From: an uncultured SAR86 cluster bacterium
GTDB taxonomy: Bacteria > Pseudomonadota > Gammaproteobacteria > Magnimaribacterales > D2472
NCBI GenBank assembly: GCA_943789005.1
Contig: CALSSL010000001.1
Coordinates: forward strand, 256,511 to 320,510
Reading direction: 5' to 3'
Length of the DNA stretch: 64,000 nucleotides
Shown: positions 8,733-19,619 of the stretch, piece after piece
How positions within the stretch are numbered: position 1 is the stretch's first letter
Layout of the letters: each line of letters begins with the position of its first letter
Made by a program: the position numbers and the translations under genes
The notes under the pieces: model-generated
What the model was told of the DNA's origin: nothing
What the model saw: only the letters and a program-made list of their open reading frames with translations
The model's database searches: none

Positions 8733-9234
8733 ATGTACAAAATTAATTTTCTATCTAGCAGCGGTAATTTCAATCAATATTTTTGCAAATAATGATTATA
8801 AAAATTTTGAATGCTATTCAACAGATCCTCAACTTGGTGACTCGGCCTATTGGGCAACAACATCTATAGATTTATTTGATAAAAATAAATATGAAGAAGC
8901 AGTTAGTGTTGTTGACGCTTGTTTTTCAATATTTTCATATGAAGCGGTTGTTATGCAAAAAAAACTTAATGCTCAAAATGCTAAATTCCCACCATCAGGA
9001 AGAGTAAGTAGAAGAGAAAAGGAAAAAATTCATGATAATTGGGCTGTTAATGATGTTTCAGTTGCATTATGGTCTAAAGCTAGATCACTTGAAGAGATGG
9101 GTAATATAGAGTTAGCTAAAATTGCATACTCACAATGTATATTTCTTACTCATGGAAGAGCATGGGATCCTAAAGGTTGGTTTTGGGTGCCTGCGAGCGA
9201 TTGTGTTAAAAGAGGACAAAAACTTGTTAACTAA
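8733..9234 (+). CDS. Small exported protein of unknown function, one frame break at its start
   Basis: Unrecognised. The long open frame has no start codon outside the tmRNA, but one frame over ATG at 8733 reads MYK. Removing one A from the AAAA at 8739-8742 joins it to LIFYLAAVISINIFA, giving a convincing signal peptide and a mature periplasmic protein (166 residues in all). The mature part contains cysteines in FECYST, VVDACFS, YSQCIF and PASDCV. Its helical pattern (WSKARSLEEMGNIELAKIAYSQC) resembles a TPR-like unit, then comes DPKGWFWVPASDC. It is followed by a hairpin at 9243-9270. The protein is probably real; the function is not inferable. Confidence 0.6.
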
Positions 9235-9242
9235 TCTTGTTG

Positions 9243-9270
9243 GAATCTTAAAGTTTAGTTTATAAGATTC
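9243..9270 (+). terminator. Hairpin, possible terminator
   Basis: GAATCTTA (9243-9250) and TAAGATTC (9263-9270) form a perfect 8-bp stem with a 12-base loop, nine bases after the stop of the preceding gene. The tail is AT-rich but has no solid U run, so termination strength is uncertain. Confidence 0.45.
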
Positions 9271-9338
9271 TAATAATTTATTATAGACATATACTAAATT
9301 CATCATTAAACTACGTTCCTAATTTTTAAATATCTAAT

Positions 9339-9602
9339 ATGGCTAATTCAAAACAAGCAATTAAAAGAGCAAAACAAAATGCTGAAACATATAAGTTAAG
9401 GCATGCTCAAAGATCAATGGTAAGAACTGCTGTTAAAGCTGTTCGTGCAAGTATTGAAGCCAAGGATCCTGTAAAAGCTAAAGAAATGCTAAATAATGCA
9501 GAAAAGGTTCTTGATTCATCAGCGTCAAAAAAAGTAATTCATAAGAATGCTGCTGCTAGAACAAAAAGCAGACTCTCTAAGGCTGTTAAAGCTTTAAGCT
9601 AA
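9339..9602 (+). CDS. rpsT: 30S ribosomal protein S20
   Basis: Primary 16S rRNA-binding protein of the small subunit. The 87-residue, lysine/arginine-rich helical protein opens MANSKQAIKRAKQNAE, as in the family, and contains IHKNAAARTKSRLSKAVKAL near the end. Length matches E. coli (87). It is a single gene whose last nine bases overlap the 3' end of the convergent obgE. Confidence 0.97.
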   Translation: MANSKQAIKRAKQNAETYKLRHAQRSMVRTAVKAVRASIEAKDPVKAKEMLNNAEKVLDSSASKKVIHKNAAARTKSRLSKAVKALS

Positions 9603-10616
9603 ATCCGATTTATATTGTGATATAACTTCTTCGAGGGATTGAAGAAGCTTTTGTGTACCCTCTCCGGTTGCTGCTGATATAAAAAATATATCTTGCTCAG
9701 AAATTTTTAATGTATCTTGTATGCACTTTGAATGAAACTGTAATTTATCTGAATCTATTAAATCTATTTTGTTGCATACTACCCATGAAACTTTTTGAGT
9801 AAGGTCATCCTTATAAGCACTTAATTCATTTTTTAATAGCTGTATTTGCTTCACAGGATCTAAGTCATCTGAAGAGAAAAGATCTACAAAAATAAGTAGA
9901 AGGCCTGTCCTTGATATATGCTGCAGGAATTTAATACCCAACCCAGCCCCTTCTGAAGCACCCTCAATTAAACCAGGTATGTCAGCTATAACAAAACTTG
10001 AATCACTGCCCTGTATGGTGCCTAGATGTGGTCTTAAAGTGGTAAAAGGATAGCTTCCTATTTTGGGTTTAGCGGATGAAACCTTATTTAAAAACGTTGA
10101 TTTGCCTGCATTTGGGAATCCAACCAATCCTACATCAGCTAGAGATTTTAGTTCAAGCCTAATAAAACGAATTTCTCCTTCGAATCCTAGTGTAAATTTT
10201 CTTGGCGCTTGATTTGTACTTGATTTAAAACGAGCATTTCCCTGACCACCATCTCCACCTTTTGCAATTACATATGTTGTATTTGCATCACAACAATCCA
10301 ATAACTCATCATTAGAGATGTCATCATATACCACAGTGCCTTTAGGAATATCTAATATTAAATCTTCTGCAGCTGATCCTGATTTGTTTTTACCAGAACC
10401 AGGTCTGCCATTTTTAGCAATAAATACCCTTTTATTTTGGAAATCGATGAGGGTGTTTTTATTTTGATTAACTCTAAATATTATATCTCCGCCTTTTCCT
10501 CCATCGCCTCCATCAGGGCCGCCAAAAGGTATAAACTTTTCACGACGAAAACTGGATGCTCCAGCACCACCATTCCCAGCCCTAACTTCGAGAAAGGCCT
10601 CGTCGATGAAATTCAT
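9594..10616 (-). CDS. obgE: GTPase ObgE/CgtA
   Basis: Ribosome-associated GTPase in large-subunit assembly and stress control. The glycine-rich Obg domain spans about 1-158 (FGGPDGGDGGKGGD). The G domain follows with G1 GFPNAGKST (166-174), a TTLRPHLG switch, G3 DIPGLIEGAS, G4 NKIDL and G5 SAATGEG. At 340 residues it lacks the long acidic tail of E. coli Obg (390). It is downstream of rplU-rpmA with a 15-base gap, the usual rplU-rpmA-obgE operon. Confidence 0.97.
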   Translation of the reverse strand: MNFIDEAFLEVRAGNGGAGASSFRREKFIPFGGPDGGDGGKGGDIIFRVNQNKNTLIDFQNKRVFIAKNGRPGSGKNKSGSAAEDLILDIPKGTVVYDDISNDELLDCCDANTTYVIAKGGDGGQGNARFKSSTNQAPRKFTLGFEGEIRFIRLELKSLADVGLVGFPNAGKSTFLNKVSSAKPKIGSYPFTTLRPHLGTIQGSDSSFVIADIPGLIEGASEGAGLGIKFLQHISRTGLLLIFVDLFSSDDLDPVKQIQLLKNELSAYKDDLTQKVSWVVCNKIDLIDSDKLQFHSKCIQDTLKISEQDIFFISAATGEGTQKLLQSLEEVISQYKSDLA

Positions 10617-10631
10617 GATATAAAAAAAATG

Positions 10632-10889
10632 TTATTGAGAAATAACGTTTGCAGTTTTTCTGCTTTTAGGGCCTTTGTATGTAAACTGAACAACACCGGC
10701 AGCTTTTGCAAAAAGTGTGTCATCCTTTCCTTTACCAACATTAATACCAGGATGTGTATTTGTTCCTCTTTGACGAATTAAGATCTCGCCAGCCTTTACT
10801 ACCTGACCGCCAAATCTTTTTACGCCAAGTCTCTTGGCGTTTGAATCTCTACCGTTCTTACTGGAACCACCTGCTTTCTTATGTGCCAT
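10632..10889 (-). CDS. rpmA: 50S ribosomal protein L27
   Basis: Large-subunit protein whose N-terminus reaches the peptidyl-transferase centre. The 85-residue protein begins [16 protein letters not shown], with no extra cleavable N-terminal peptide, and contains [15 protein letters not shown]. Its ATG overlaps the rplU stop by one base, and obgE follows. Confidence 0.98.
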   Translation of the reverse strand: MAHKKAGGSSKNGRDSNAKRLGVKRFGGQVVKAGEILIRQRGTNTHPGINVGKGKDDTLFAKAAGVVQFTYKGPKSRKTANVISQ

Positions 10890-11209
10890 TATTTACTCTC
10901 TAATTTAATATCTTTGATTTCTACTTGTGAATGTCTAGCTCTATGACCAGTTTTTGTCATACTGTGCTTTCTTCTTCTGAAGCGAAGAATGGAAATTTTT
11001 TTAGATTTTACAACATCAACAACTTCAGCAGTAACTTTAACATTAGACAAATAAGGCTGGCCTATTTCAACATTCTTATCATCCACATATAACAATACAT
11101 TTTCAAAAGTTATCTTTGTGCCAGGCTCATCCTTCAGAAGATCAACAGGCAAAGTCATACCTTTTTCTACTTTATGTTGTTTTCCACCTGATTCTATTAC
11201 TGCGTACAT
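10889..11209 (-). CDS. rplU: 50S ribosomal protein L21
   Basis: Binds 23S rRNA together with L20. The 106-residue protein opens [17 protein letters not shown] and carries [25 protein letters not shown], the family C-terminal signature. It is the first gene of rplU-rpmA-obgE, behind a promoter at 11233-11261 and divergent from the polyprenyl synthase gene. Confidence 0.98.
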   Translation of the reverse strand: MYAVIESGGKQHKVEKGMTLPVDLLKDEPGTKITFENVLLYVDDKNVEIGQPYLSNVKVTAEVVDVVKSKKISILRFRRRKHSMTKTGHRARHSQVEIKDIKLESK

Positions 11210-11232
11210 ATTTATATTCCTAAAGGTGGCAA

Positions 11233-11261
11233 AATATACGCTTTAATGAGGAATTTATCAA
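11233..11261 (-). promoter_or_regulatory. Promoter of rplU-rpmA-obgE
   Basis: On the minus strand TTGATA (11256-11261), a 17-base spacer and TATATT (11233-11238) fit sigma-70 well. The discriminator reads TTGCCACC, sharing GCCAC with the S10 and tuf promoters of this window. The opposite strand has TATAAT at 11270-11275 for the divergent gene. Confidence 0.65.
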
Positions 11262-11298
11262 TAGTTATGTATAATTTTGCTTTAATTATTATCTATAT

Positions 11299-12252
11299 AT
11301 GAAAAATAAGAATTTTATAGAAAAAGAGCTTCTTCTTGTTAAAAACTTTATAAAAGATGAAATTATTGAAGAAAGGAGCATTAAAGACCTATATAGATAT
11401 ATATTTCAATCAGATGGCAAAGGATTAAGGGCTAAATTGAGTCTTTTGTCCTCTTCAAAAAATAAAAGAATAAACAAAAAAAGATTAGAGCTTGCTGCTG
11501 TAATTGAATTGCTTCATACAGCTACATTAGTTCATGATGATGTTGTTGATAATTCATCAGTTAGAAGAGGAGTAACTTCTGTAAATAAAGTCTGGTCCAA
11601 TTCTCATGGTGTACTAATTGGTGATTACATTTATTCGAAAGCCTTTGTATTAATGGTTCAAATTGGTAAGCAAGATATTCTCTCTGAACTAGCACATGCA
11701 ACCAACGATATATCTAAAGGAGAGTTAATTCAGTTAGATGCTTTAAATAATACTAAGATCAAATTAAATGACTTAGAAAACATTAGTTATTATAAAACTG
11801 GTAGATTGTTCGAAGCTGCCGCTAAATCTGGAGCATTGCTGGCAAATAGTGATAATCAGTTTATAAAAAATATTTCAGAGTGTGCAAAAAATTTAGGTAT
11901 TTTATTTCAAATAAAAGATGATCTTCTAGATTATTCAACAGATTCAAAAAAAATCGGTAAGCCTGTTTTTCAAGACCTCAGGGAGGGTAAAGTAACTTAT
12001 CCTTTTTACTTTGCCTATAAAAATGCCAATAAAGCTGAAAAATTAAATTTAGAATCTTTTTTAGGAAAAAGTAATCTTAATGAGAAAGTCGCTTATGAAC
12101 TTATTGAAAAACTTGGCGGTATTGAAAATACTGAATTGCTGGCAGCGACATACTTAAAAGAGGCAACTCATAAAGCAAATCTCATAAAAGATGAATATAT
12201 AAAGCAAGAAATGTTAAAATTAATTATATTGGCATTGAATAGGAAGAAATGA
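11299..12252 (+). CDS. ispB: Long-chain polyprenyl diphosphate synthase (octaprenyl type)
   Basis: Trans-prenyl transferase that extends farnesyl diphosphate to the ubiquinone side chain. The first Asp-rich motif [13 protein letters not shown] is at 79-91 and the second, QIKDDLLDY, near 209-217. [11 protein letters not shown] (40-50) and the [10 protein letters not shown] helix are also typical. At 317 residues it matches E. coli IspB (323). Its position divergent from rplU-rpmA is the gammaproteobacterial ispB location. The exact chain length cannot be read from sequence. Its stop overlaps the fabA ATG by four bases. Confidence 0.88.
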   Translation: MKNKNFIEKELLLVKNFIKDEIIEERSIKDLYRYIFQSDGKGLRAKLSLLSSSKNKRINKKRLELAAVIELLHTATLVHDDVVDNSSVRRGVTSVNKVWSNSHGVLIGDYIYSKAFVLMVQIGKQDILSELAHATNDISKGELIQLDALNNTKIKLNDLENISYYKTGRLFEAAAKSGALLANSDNQFIKNISECAKNLGILFQIKDDLLDYSTDSKKIGKPVFQDLREGKVTYPFYFAYKNANKAEKLNLESFLGKSNLNEKVAYELIEKLGGIENTELLAATYLKEATHKANLIKDEYIKQEMLKLIILALNRKK

Positions 12253-12773
12253 GCTTTATACAACAATCTAGTTACTCAAAAGAAGAGCTTATTGCATGTT
12301 CTAAAGGCCAGCTTTTTACAAATAAGGGCGATGGAAGACTTCCTGCAGATCAAATGCTTATGTTCGATGAAATTTTACACATAAATGATTCTGATGGAGA
12401 ATTTGGTAATGGGAGCATCCAAGCTCAACTAAATATAAATCCTGATCTATGGTTTTTTGATTGTCATTTTAAAGAAGATCCTGTAATGCCTGGTTGTCTT
12501 GGATTAGATGCAATGTGGCAGCTTCTTGGGTTTTATCTTTTATGGTCTGGCCTTCCTGGAATTGGTAGGGCTCTAGGTGCTGAAAAAGTTAAATTTTTTG
12601 GACAGGTTCTTCCATCAGCTAAAATAGTAAAATACGAATTACAGATTAAAAGAGTTATTAATAGAGGAGCTATTCTAGGCCTTGCAAATGGTAAAATGTT
12701 TGTTGATGATAAAGAAATTTATAGTGCTGAAAAACTTAAGGTAGGGTTATTTGATGATCCCGCTGGATTTTAA
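12249..12773 (+). CDS. fabA: 3-hydroxydecanoyl-ACP dehydratase/isomerase FabA
   Basis: Dehydrates 3-hydroxydecanoyl-ACP and isomerises the product to the cis-3 form, opening the unsaturated fatty acid branch. The hot-dog-fold signature [15 protein letters not shown] contains catalytic His73, and [11 protein letters not shown] holds Asp87. These match E. coli His70/Asp84. 174 residues (E. coli 172). It overlaps ispB by four bases and is followed three bases later by fabB. Confidence 0.97.
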   Translation: MSFIQQSSYSKEELIACSKGQLFTNKGDGRLPADQMLMFDEILHINDSDGEFGNGSIQAQLNINPDLWFFDCHFKEDPVMPGCLGLDAMWQLLGFYLLWSGLPGIGRALGAEKVKFFGQVLPSAKIVKYELQIKRVINRGAILGLANGKMFVDDKEIYSAEKLKVGLFDDPAGF

Positions 12774-12776
12774 ATT

Positions 12777-13985
12777 ATGAGAAATGTTGTAATAACAGGT
12801 GTAGGAATTAAGTCATGTATTGGTAATACATATGACGAAGTACTTAATAGTTTAAAAGATGGAAAATCAGGTATTACAGCCAATGATACATACAAAGAAA
12901 TGGGATTCAGAAGTCAGGTTTCTGGGTCAGTTAATTTAAATTTTGCTGAATTAATTGATAGGAAATTATATAGGTTTATGGGTGAAGCTTCAGCCTATGC
13001 ATATTTAGCAGCAAAAGACGCTATTGAAATGTCAGGCATCACTGAATCTCATCTTGATTCTATTAAAACAGGTATTGTGGCAGGCTCAGGCGGCTCATCA
13101 ACAAGAGTAATGGTTTCTACTTCTGATATAACGAGAGATAAAGGTCCTAAAAGAATTGGGCCTTATGCAGTTACTAAAACAATGGGTAGCTCTATATCAG
13201 CAATATTGGGGACTGCTTTCAAACTTAAAGGAATAAATTATTCAATATCATCAGCATGCGCTACAAGCGCTCATTGTATTGGACATGCAGCTGATTTAAT
13301 TAAATCAGGCCAACAAGACATAGTTATTGCTGGCGGAGGTGAAGATCTTCATTGGAGTTCGTCGAATTTATTTGATGCTATGGGCGCCCTATCTTCTAAT
13401 TTTAATGATGATCCTACTTCAGCATCAAGAGCATATGATAAAGATAGAGATGGTTTTGTAATCTCCGGAGGTTCTGGCATGTTAATTTTAGAAGAAGAAG
13501 AACATGCAAAAAAAAGAGATGCTAATATCCTAGCTAAACTTAGTGGATATTATGCAACTTCAGACGGTTATGACATGGTTGCGCCTTCTGGAGAAGGTGC
13601 TCATAGGTGCATGGAAGGAGCTCTGCAAAATTATGGTTCTTCAGTTGATTATATTAATACTCATGGGACAAGTACTCCGGTGGGTGATGTTGCAGAATTA
13701 ACCGCAATTAAAGAACTATTTAAACAAGAAATACCAATTATAAGTTCAACAAAATCTATGACCGGTCATTCATTAGGCGCTACTGGTGCTCAAGAAGCAA
13801 TTTACTCAATTATGATGCTTAGAAATAACTTTATTGCTCCATCTATCAATATCAGTAATCTATGCGAAGAAGCAAAAGGAATTCATATAAATACTGAAAC
13901 TTTAGATAAAGATATTAGAGCTGTATTAAGCAACTCTTTTGGTTTTGGTGGAACTAACGCAAGTTTGGTTATAACCAAATATTAA
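12777..13985 (+). CDS. fabB: 3-oxoacyl-ACP synthase I FabB
   Basis: Condensing enzyme that elongates the cis-unsaturated acyl-ACP made by FabA. The catalytic triad is Cys161 (SSACATSAHC), His296 (NTHGTSTPVGD) and His331 (SMTGHSLGATGAQE), with the C-terminal SFGFGGTNASLV. 402 residues against 406 in E. coli. The fabA-fabB pair three bases apart is the classical anaerobic unsaturated fatty acid module. No Shine-Dalgarno sequence is seen before the ATG, so translation may be coupled to fabA. Confidence 0.97.
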   Translation: MRNVVITGVGIKSCIGNTYDEVLNSLKDGKSGITANDTYKEMGFRSQVSGSVNLNFAELIDRKLYRFMGEASAYAYLAAKDAIEMSGITESHLDSIKTGIVAGSGGSSTRVMVSTSDITRDKGPKRIGPYAVTKTMGSSISAILGTAFKLKGINYSISSACATSAHCIGHAADLIKSGQQDIVIAGGGEDLHWSSSNLFDAMGALSSNFNDDPTSASRAYDKDRDGFVISGGSGMLILEEEEHAKKRDANILAKLSGYYATSDGYDMVAPSGEGAHRCMEGALQNYGSSVDYINTHGTSTPVGDVAELTAIKELFKQEIPIISSTKSMTGHSLGATGAQEAIYSIMMLRNNFIAPSINISNLCEEAKGIHINTETLDKDIRAVLSNSFGFGGTNASLVITKY

Positions 13986-14010
13986 TTAAGCTAATCAAAA
14001 TATTTTAGTT

Positions 14011-14871
14011 CTATTCAAATTTACTCTTTTTCCATGGATAAATTGATGGCATGTCAGATGATATTTTATTAGAAAAATTTGGGTCTCTTTTTTCAAGAAA
14101 AGACATTACTCCCTCTAGCGCATCTTTAGAAATTCCTCTAGATGCTATAACTTGACTATCAATCTCATGAGCTTCATCAGGCGATAGTGATGATGAGAGT
14201 GTCCACATCATTTGCCTTGTCAATGCAATCGATACTGATGAAGAATCTTTTGTAAGCTTATAAGCAAGAGATTTTGTAGTATCCATTAATTCCTCGGGCT
14301 TTACTAAATATGAGGTAAGTCCATATTTATATGCTATCTCAGCATCAATTAATTCACCTGAATACGACCATTCAAGAGCCTTTGATATGCCAACTATTTT
14401 TGGTAAAAACCAACTAGAGCATGCATCAGGCGCAATACCCCTTTTAGCAAAAGGAAATGAGAACTTGGCACTAGTTGATGAGACTCTGATATCTGCAGCC
14501 AACTGCAATGTAGCACCTACACCAACAGCAAACCCATTACAGGCAACAAGAATTGGCTTTAGACATCTGAACATTCTCAATGTAAGAATACCCCCAGAAT
14601 CTCTATTAAAGTTTTCTTCATAACTTTCAGAATTATCAAACTCAGAATTAAAGGTATTTTTACCAGATGAAAGATCAGCTCCAGCACAAAATGCTTTTCC
14701 AGAACCTGTAATAATTAAAGCCTTAATTGAATCTTGACTGTCAACATGATCAAGAGCTTTCAATAAGTCATGAAGCATTGCTTGGTTGAAAGCGTTTAGT
14801 TTTTTTGGTCTGTTTAAATGAATAATTGCTAAAGAGTCTGATTCTTCAAATAAAATAGTTTTAAAATTCAA
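14011..14871 (-). CDS. Enoyl-CoA hydratase/isomerase family protein
   Basis: Crotonase-fold enzyme acting on acyl-CoA. Oxyanion-hole segments are visible: ITGSGKAFCAGADLSSG (about 54-70) and CNGFAVGVGATLQLAADIRV (about 111-130), followed by the typical FPFAKRGIAPDACSSWFLPKIVG. Classical hydratases have Glu in the region where this reads GIAPDACSSW, so hydratase against isomerase or another activity is undecided. 286 residues, slightly long for the family. It sits between fabB and ssb, convergent with fabB. Confidence 0.85.
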   Translation of the reverse strand: MNFKTILFEESDSLAIIHLNRPKKLNAFNQAMLHDLLKALDHVDSQDSIKALIITGSGKAFCAGADLSSGKNTFNSEFDNSESYEENFNRDSGGILTLRMFRCLKPILVACNGFAVGVGATLQLAADIRVSSTSAKFSFPFAKRGIAPDACSSWFLPKIVGISKALEWSYSGELIDAEIAYKYGLTSYLVKPEELMDTTKSLAYKLTKDSSSVSIALTRQMMWTLSSSLSPDEAHEIDSQVIASRGISKDALEGVMSFLEKRDPNFSNKISSDMPSIYPWKKSKFE

Positions 14872-14887
14872 AGTGAAATTTTATATA

Positions 14888-15325
14888 TCAAAATGGGATA
14901 TCATCATCAGTTAAGCCCTGTCCACCTTCATCTTGTGGAAATGGAGATTCTGATTCATTTGCTGCCATATCATTACTGGAATTGGTTTGTCTTGATCCTA
15001 GCATGGTTAACTCACTGCCAACTATCTCAGTGGTCCATCTATCAGCACCTGATTTATCTTGCCATTTTCTTGTTTGAAGCTTTCCTTCAATATAAACACT
15101 TGAGCCTTTATCTAGATATTTTTCAACTATTTCTGCTAGTTTTCCAAAATATACAACTCTGTGCCATTCTGTTTTATCTCTCATTTCTCCACTTTCTTTA
15201 TCTTTCCATGACTCAGTGGTTGCAATGGATATATTTGCGACAGCTGACTGGGTAGCTGTATATCTCATTTCAGGCTTTTGGCCTAAATTACCAACTAAAA
15301 TTACTTTATTTACGCCTCTACTCAT
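14888..15325 (-). CDS. ssb: Single-stranded DNA-binding protein
   Basis: Coats single-stranded DNA in replication, recombination and repair. The OB fold opens [23 protein letters not shown] and includes [19 protein letters not shown] and [16 protein letters not shown] short acidic linker leads to the tip DDDIPF, which binds partner proteins. 145 residues (E. coli 178; the linker is shorter). It is divergent from uvrA, the order also found in E. coli. Confidence 0.97.
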   Translation of the reverse strand: MSRGVNKVILVGNLGQKPEMRYTATQSAVANISIATTESWKDKESGEMRDKTEWHRVVYFGKLAEIVEKYLDKGSSVYIEGKLQTRKWQDKSGADRWTTEIVGSELTMLGSRQTNSSNDMAANESESPFPQDEGGQGLTDDDIPF

Positions 15326-15395
15326 AATTACCTCTTATAATATTCTTAGAAGTTTAACCTAATTTAATTTTTTCATCACGGTATTTTTATTTCTT

Positions 15396-18212
15396 ATGGA
15401 TAGTATTTTTATCAAAGGGGCACGCACTCATAATCTTAAGAATATAAGTATTGAAATCCCTAGAAATAAAATTGTGGTCATTACTGGTTTGTCTGGTTCT
15501 GGGAAGTCCTCTCTGGCCTTTGATACTTTATATGCAGAAGGTCAAAGAAGATATGTGGAATCTTTGTCTACATATGCTAGGCAATTCTTATCTATGATGG
15601 AAAAACCAGATGTTGACCAAATTGAAGGTTTATCTCCAGCGATTTCAATTGAACAAAAGGCAACCTCTCATAATCCTCGTTCAACTGTTGGAACGGTTAC
15701 TGAAATATATGACTATCTTAGATTACTCTATTCAAGAATAGGAACACCAATTTGTCCAGATCATAAGGAAGAACTTAAAGCTAAGACTGTTTCAGAAATT
15801 TGTAATGAAATATTTAAGCTCAAAGAAAAATCAAAAATTATGATTCTCTCGCCTTTGGTGAGAGGTAAAAAAGGAGAACATCTTTCTATATATGAAGACT
15901 TAAGAAAAAGTGGCTATGTTAGAGTTAAGGTTAATGGAGCTATTTATCCAATTGAAGAATTTCCAGAATTAGAAAAAAATAAAAAACATGATATTTCAGC
16001 TGTTATAGATAGATTGATTCTAAAAAATACAGATGACGATAGGTCGAGATTGGCTGAATCAATTGAAACATCTTTAATGCTTTCAAATGGCTTGGTAGAG
16101 ATTGAGCAAATTGATGAAAATAAAATATCATTATTTTCATCAAATTTTTCTTGCTCTCAATGCGGATACGCTATTCCTGAATTGGAGCCAAGAATGTTTT
16201 CATTCAATAACCCCTACGGAGCTTGCACCAGATGTGATGGGCTTGGGGTGATTCAATATTTTAATGAAAAAAGATTAATTCAAGATGATGAGGTTTCAAT
16301 TTCCAATGGGGCCATAAAAGGATGGACAAGAAGAAATAGGTTTTATTTCTATCAATTAAAATGTCTTGCTGCTCATTATAATTTTACCTTAACAACTAAA
16401 TGGAAAGACTATTCACAAGAAATAAAAGATATTATCTTATGGGGATCAAAAGATAAGGTTGATTTTTCTCATAGATTCAGAAGTGGAAGCAGAATAGTCA
16501 GAAAACATAAATTTGAGGGGATTATACCTAGCACTGAAAGAAGATTTAAGGAAACTGATTCAGATTTCATTAGAGATGAGCTGTCTAAGTTGATGTCAAA
16601 AAGTGAATGTAATGAATGTGATGGCTCAAGACTAAATACCCAATCTAGAAATGTATTCATAAATAAAACTCAAATACATGCCATTACAAGTATGAGAATT
16701 AATGAGGCTCTTAACTTTACAACTAATATGAAGCTTGATGGAGCAAAAAAGAAAATTGCTGAAAAGATTTTAAAAGAAATAAAGGAAAGACTAACCTTTT
16801 TAGAAGATGTTGGTCTTAGTTATTTAACTCTTGAAAGAAGTGCAGAGACTTTATCTGGAGGAGAGGCTCAAAGAATTAGATTAGCTAGCCAAATAGGATC
16901 TGGCCTTGTTGGTGTAACTTATGTTTTGGATGAGCCTTCAATAGGCCTGCATCAACGAGATAATGAAAAACTAATAAAAACTCTAAATAATCTTAAAAAT
17001 CTAGGTAATACCGTTATTGTGGTTGAGCATGATGAAGAAGCCATAAGATGTGCAGATCACATTATTGATATAGGTCCTGGGGCTGGAAAGCATGGTGGGG
17101 AGATATGTGCCGAGGGAACTTTAAAAGATATATTAAAAAATAAAAATTCAATTACGGCACAATATCTCTCTGGAGAAAAAGAAATTAAAATACCTAAAAA
17201 AAGGCTAAAACCTTCAGGTATTAATATTCATATCATCGATGCATCAGAAAATAATTTACAAAAAATTTCTGCTGAAATACCCATTGGTCTATTTACATGT
17301 ATTACTGGTGTATCAGGTTCTGGGAAATCCTCTTTAATAAATCAAACGTTACTCCCATTAAGTTCTTTTATGCTTAATAAATCAAAGCTTTCTAAAGAAA
17401 TAAAATGCGAAAAAATTGAAGGGCTTGAATATTTAGATAAAGTTATAAGTATTGATCAATCTCCTATAGGCAGAACTCCAAGATCTAATCCAGCAACTTA
17501 TACTGGATTATTCTCATACATTAGAGATCTCTTAACACAGACAATAGAAGCAAAATCTAGAGGTTATAAACCTGGAAGGTTTAGCTTTAATGTAAAGGGA
17601 GGAAGGTGTGAAGCTTGTCAAGGAGATGGAATGATAAAAGTTGAAATGCATTTTCTTGCTGATGTATACGTAAAATGTGATGTATGTGACGGCCATAGAT
17701 ACAATGAACAGACATTAGAAGTTAAGTATAAAGATAAAAATATAAGCGATATACTAAATATGACTGTTGAAGAAGCCTTAGATTTTTTTAACGCGCTTCC
17801 TGCGATTAAGAAAAAACTTATAACTCTCAATGATGTTGGTTTGGGTTATATAACTTTAGGTCAGTCAGCTATTACATTATCAGGAGGTGAGGCTCAAAGA
17901 ATTAAGCTAGCCAAAGAACTTTCAAAAAGAAGCACTGGTAAAACTCTATTTGTTTTAGACGAGCCAACTACTGGTCTACATTTTGCAGACATTGAATTAC
18001 TCTTAAGGGTGCTTGATCGACTAAAACAACAAGGAAATACAATAGTAGTAATAGAACATAATCTTGATGTAATAAAGACAGCAGATTGGATTATTGATCT
18101 TGGTCCCGAAGGTGGTAGTGATGGCGGAAACATTGTCGCCACAGGAACACCAGAAGATGTAGCTAAAGTCAGCGGATCTTTTACAGGTCAGTTCTTAAAA
18201 AAGATGCTGTAA
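15396..18212 (+). CDS. uvrA: Excinuclease ABC subunit A
   Basis: Damage-recognition ATPase of nucleotide excision repair. Two ABC modules are visible: Walker [10 protein letters not shown] (31-39) with signature [12 protein letters not shown], and GVSGSGKSS in the second half with [12 protein letters not shown]. The zinc modules appear as CSQCG...CTRCDG and CEACQGDG...CDVCDG. 938 residues (E. coli 940). It is divergent from ssb and converges on rplQ with two bases between stops. Confidence 0.99.
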   Translation: MDSIFIKGARTHNLKNISIEIPRNKIVVITGLSGSGKSSLAFDTLYAEGQRRYVESLSTYARQFLSMMEKPDVDQIEGLSPAISIEQKATSHNPRSTVGTVTEIYDYLRLLYSRIGTPICPDHKEELKAKTVSEICNEIFKLKEKSKIMILSPLVRGKKGEHLSIYEDLRKSGYVRVKVNGAIYPIEEFPELEKNKKHDISAVIDRLILKNTDDDRSRLAESIETSLMLSNGLVEIEQIDENKISLFSSNFSCSQCGYAIPELEPRMFSFNNPYGACTRCDGLGVIQYFNEKRLIQDDEVSISNGAIKGWTRRNRFYFYQLKCLAAHYNFTLTTKWKDYSQEIKDIILWGSKDKVDFSHRFRSGSRIVRKHKFEGIIPSTERRFKETDSDFIRDELSKLMSKSECNECDGSRLNTQSRNVFINKTQIHAITSMRINEALNFTTNMKLDGAKKKIAEKILKEIKERLTFLEDVGLSYLTLERSAETLSGGEAQRIRLASQIGSGLVGVTYVLDEPSIGLHQRDNEKLIKTLNNLKNLGNTVIVVEHDEEAIRCADHIIDIGPGAGKHGGEICAEGTLKDILKNKNSITAQYLSGEKEIKIPKKRLKPSGINIHIIDASENNLQKISAEIPIGLFTCITGVSGSGKSSLINQTLLPLSSFMLNKSKLSKEIKCEKIEGLEYLDKVISIDQSPIGRTPRSNPATYTGLFSYIRDLLTQTIEAKSRGYKPGRFSFNVKGGRCEACQGDGMIKVEMHFLADVYVKCDVCDGHRYNEQTLEVKYKDKNISDILNMTVEEALDFFNALPAIKKKLITLNDVGLGYITLGQSAITLSGGEAQRIKLAKELSKRSTGKTLFVLDEPTTGLHFADIELLLRVLDRLKQQGNTIVVIEHNLDVIKTADWIIDLGPEGGSDGGNIVATGTPEDVAKVSGSFTGQFLKKML

Positions 18213-18214
18213 AT

Positions 18215-18628
18215 TTATGCTGCTGAATTTTCTTTTAGCTCTGGAGTTTCTAAAGAAACTTCATCACTTGTACTTCTGTCTACAAGCTCAATAAAAGCCA
18301 TATCAGCTTTATCTCCAGGTCTAAATCCAGCTTTAATGATTCTAGTATAGCCACCTTTTCTATCTTTAGAATTTACAGATATTTCAGTAAATAATTTAGC
18401 AACAGCTGAATCAGATCTTAGTCTGCTAAAAGCAAGTCTTCTATTAGCTACCGTGTCTTCTTTGCCTAATGTAATTAGAGGTTCTATAAATTTTCTTAAC
18501 TCTTTTGCTTTAGGCAAAGTAGTTCTTATAATATCTTGCTCAATCAATGCAAGTGCAAGGTTTTTAAGTAATGCTTTTCTATGAGAAGAGTTTCTATTAA
18601 GTTTCCTTCCTGCTTTTCTATGTCTCAT
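18215..18628 (-). CDS. rplQ: 50S ribosomal protein L17
   Basis: Large-subunit protein near the exit tunnel. The 137-residue protein opens [25 protein letters not shown], the invariant family start, and contains [26 protein letters not shown]. The tail beyond residue 118 is acidic and Ser/Glu-rich. It is the last gene of the alpha cluster, three bases after rpoA. Confidence 0.98.
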   Translation of the reverse strand: MRHRKAGRKLNRNSSHRKALLKNLALALIEQDIIRTTLPKAKELRKFIEPLITLGKEDTVANRRLAFSRLRSDSAVAKLFTEISVNSKDRKGGYTRIIKAGFRPGDKADMAFIELVDRSTSDEVSLETPELKENSAA

Positions 18629-18631
18629 GTT

Positions 18632-19597
18632 TTATCCTACTGGGGGCCAGTTTTCTACTTTCATTCCTAATGAAAGTTCTTTAGATGCTAAAACATCTTT
18701 GATTTCATTTAATGATTTTTTACCAAGATTGGGTGTTTTTAATAAATCAAACTCAGACCTATGTATTAAGTCTCCTATGAGAAAAATACTTTCTGCTTTA
18801 AGACAGTTTGTTGATCTAACAGTTAACTCTAACTCTTCTATAGATCTAAGCAAGAACGGATCAAAGTCATTTTGATCTTTTTTAGCTTCTTGTTCAGCAA
18901 TTGCATCTAGGTCAACAAACGAACTTAACTGTTGTTGAAGAATAGTAGCTGAGTGCTCAATAGCCAATTTTGGATCTAATGTTCCATCTGTTTCAAGTTC
19001 TATAACTAATTTATCAAGGTCTGTTCTTTTCTCAAACCTTGCGTTGTCAACTGTATAAGAGACTCTTCTAACTGGGCTATATGAAGCATCAACTTTTAAT
19101 GCCCCAACAACTCTATCCTCGTCATCTCTTAGGTCAGCTGGCTCGTAACCTCTTCCAGTTCTTACTGTAAGGGTCATTTTCAAATTAATTTTATCTACTA
19201 TTGTTGCAACATGAAAATCTTGATTAGTTAATTCAACATTACCAGGAACTTCAAAAGATGAGGCTAGAACATCGCAAGGTCCTGTTACATCAAGAGTAAT
19301 TTCTGCTTTATTACCTTCTATAATATTAACAGGCATATCTTTAATATTTAACAAGATGTCTATAACATCTTCTCTTACGCCTTCTATAGTGCTGTATTCA
19401 TGTGAAATGCCATCAATAGCCACGTCTGTGACAGCAGCTCCAGGCATCGATGAAAGTAAAATTCTTCTTAAAGCATTACCTAAAGTATGGCCAAAACCTC
19501 TTTCAAGTGGCTCTAAAGTAATCTTTGACAGATTGGGTGTTACGTCATCAACCTGTATTTCAGTTGGTACTAAAAGATCTATAACTGATATTTGCAT
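18632..19597 (-). CDS. rpoA: RNA polymerase subunit alpha
   Basis: Scaffold subunit for polymerase assembly and contact with activators and UP elements. I start it at ATG 19597 ([11 protein letters not shown]), after a GGCGGAG ribosome binding site, rather than at an upstream in-frame ATG. That gives 321 residues (E. coli 329). The N-terminal dimer domain has [23 protein letters not shown]. The C-terminal domain ([10 protein letters not shown] ... [19 protein letters not shown]) holds the DNA-contacting helices. It lies between rpsD and rplQ. Confidence 0.99.
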   Translation of the reverse strand: MQISVIDLLVPTEIQVDDVTPNLSKITLEPLERGFGHTLGNALRRILLSSMPGAAVTDVAIDGISHEYSTIEGVREDVIDILLNIKDMPVNIIEGNKAEITLDVTGPCDVLASSFEVPGNVELTNQDFHVATIVDKINLKMTLTVRTGRGYEPADLRDDEDRVVGALKVDASYSPVRRVSYTVDNARFEKRTDLDKLVIELETDGTLDPKLAIEHSATILQQQLSSFVDLDAIAEQEAKKDQNDFDPFLLRSIEELELTVRSTNCLKAESIFLIGDLIHRSEFDLLKTPNLGKKSLNEIKDVLASKELSLGMKVENWPPVG

Positions 19598-19619
19598 AAT
19601 TTTCTCCGCCTTTAATATT

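Noticed and set aside
14893-15255. A 120-codon plus-strand frame opposite ssb
   Set aside because: It is the mirror of ssb; the Leu/Gln/His-rich composition is an artefact of the opposite strand and no start signal is present.
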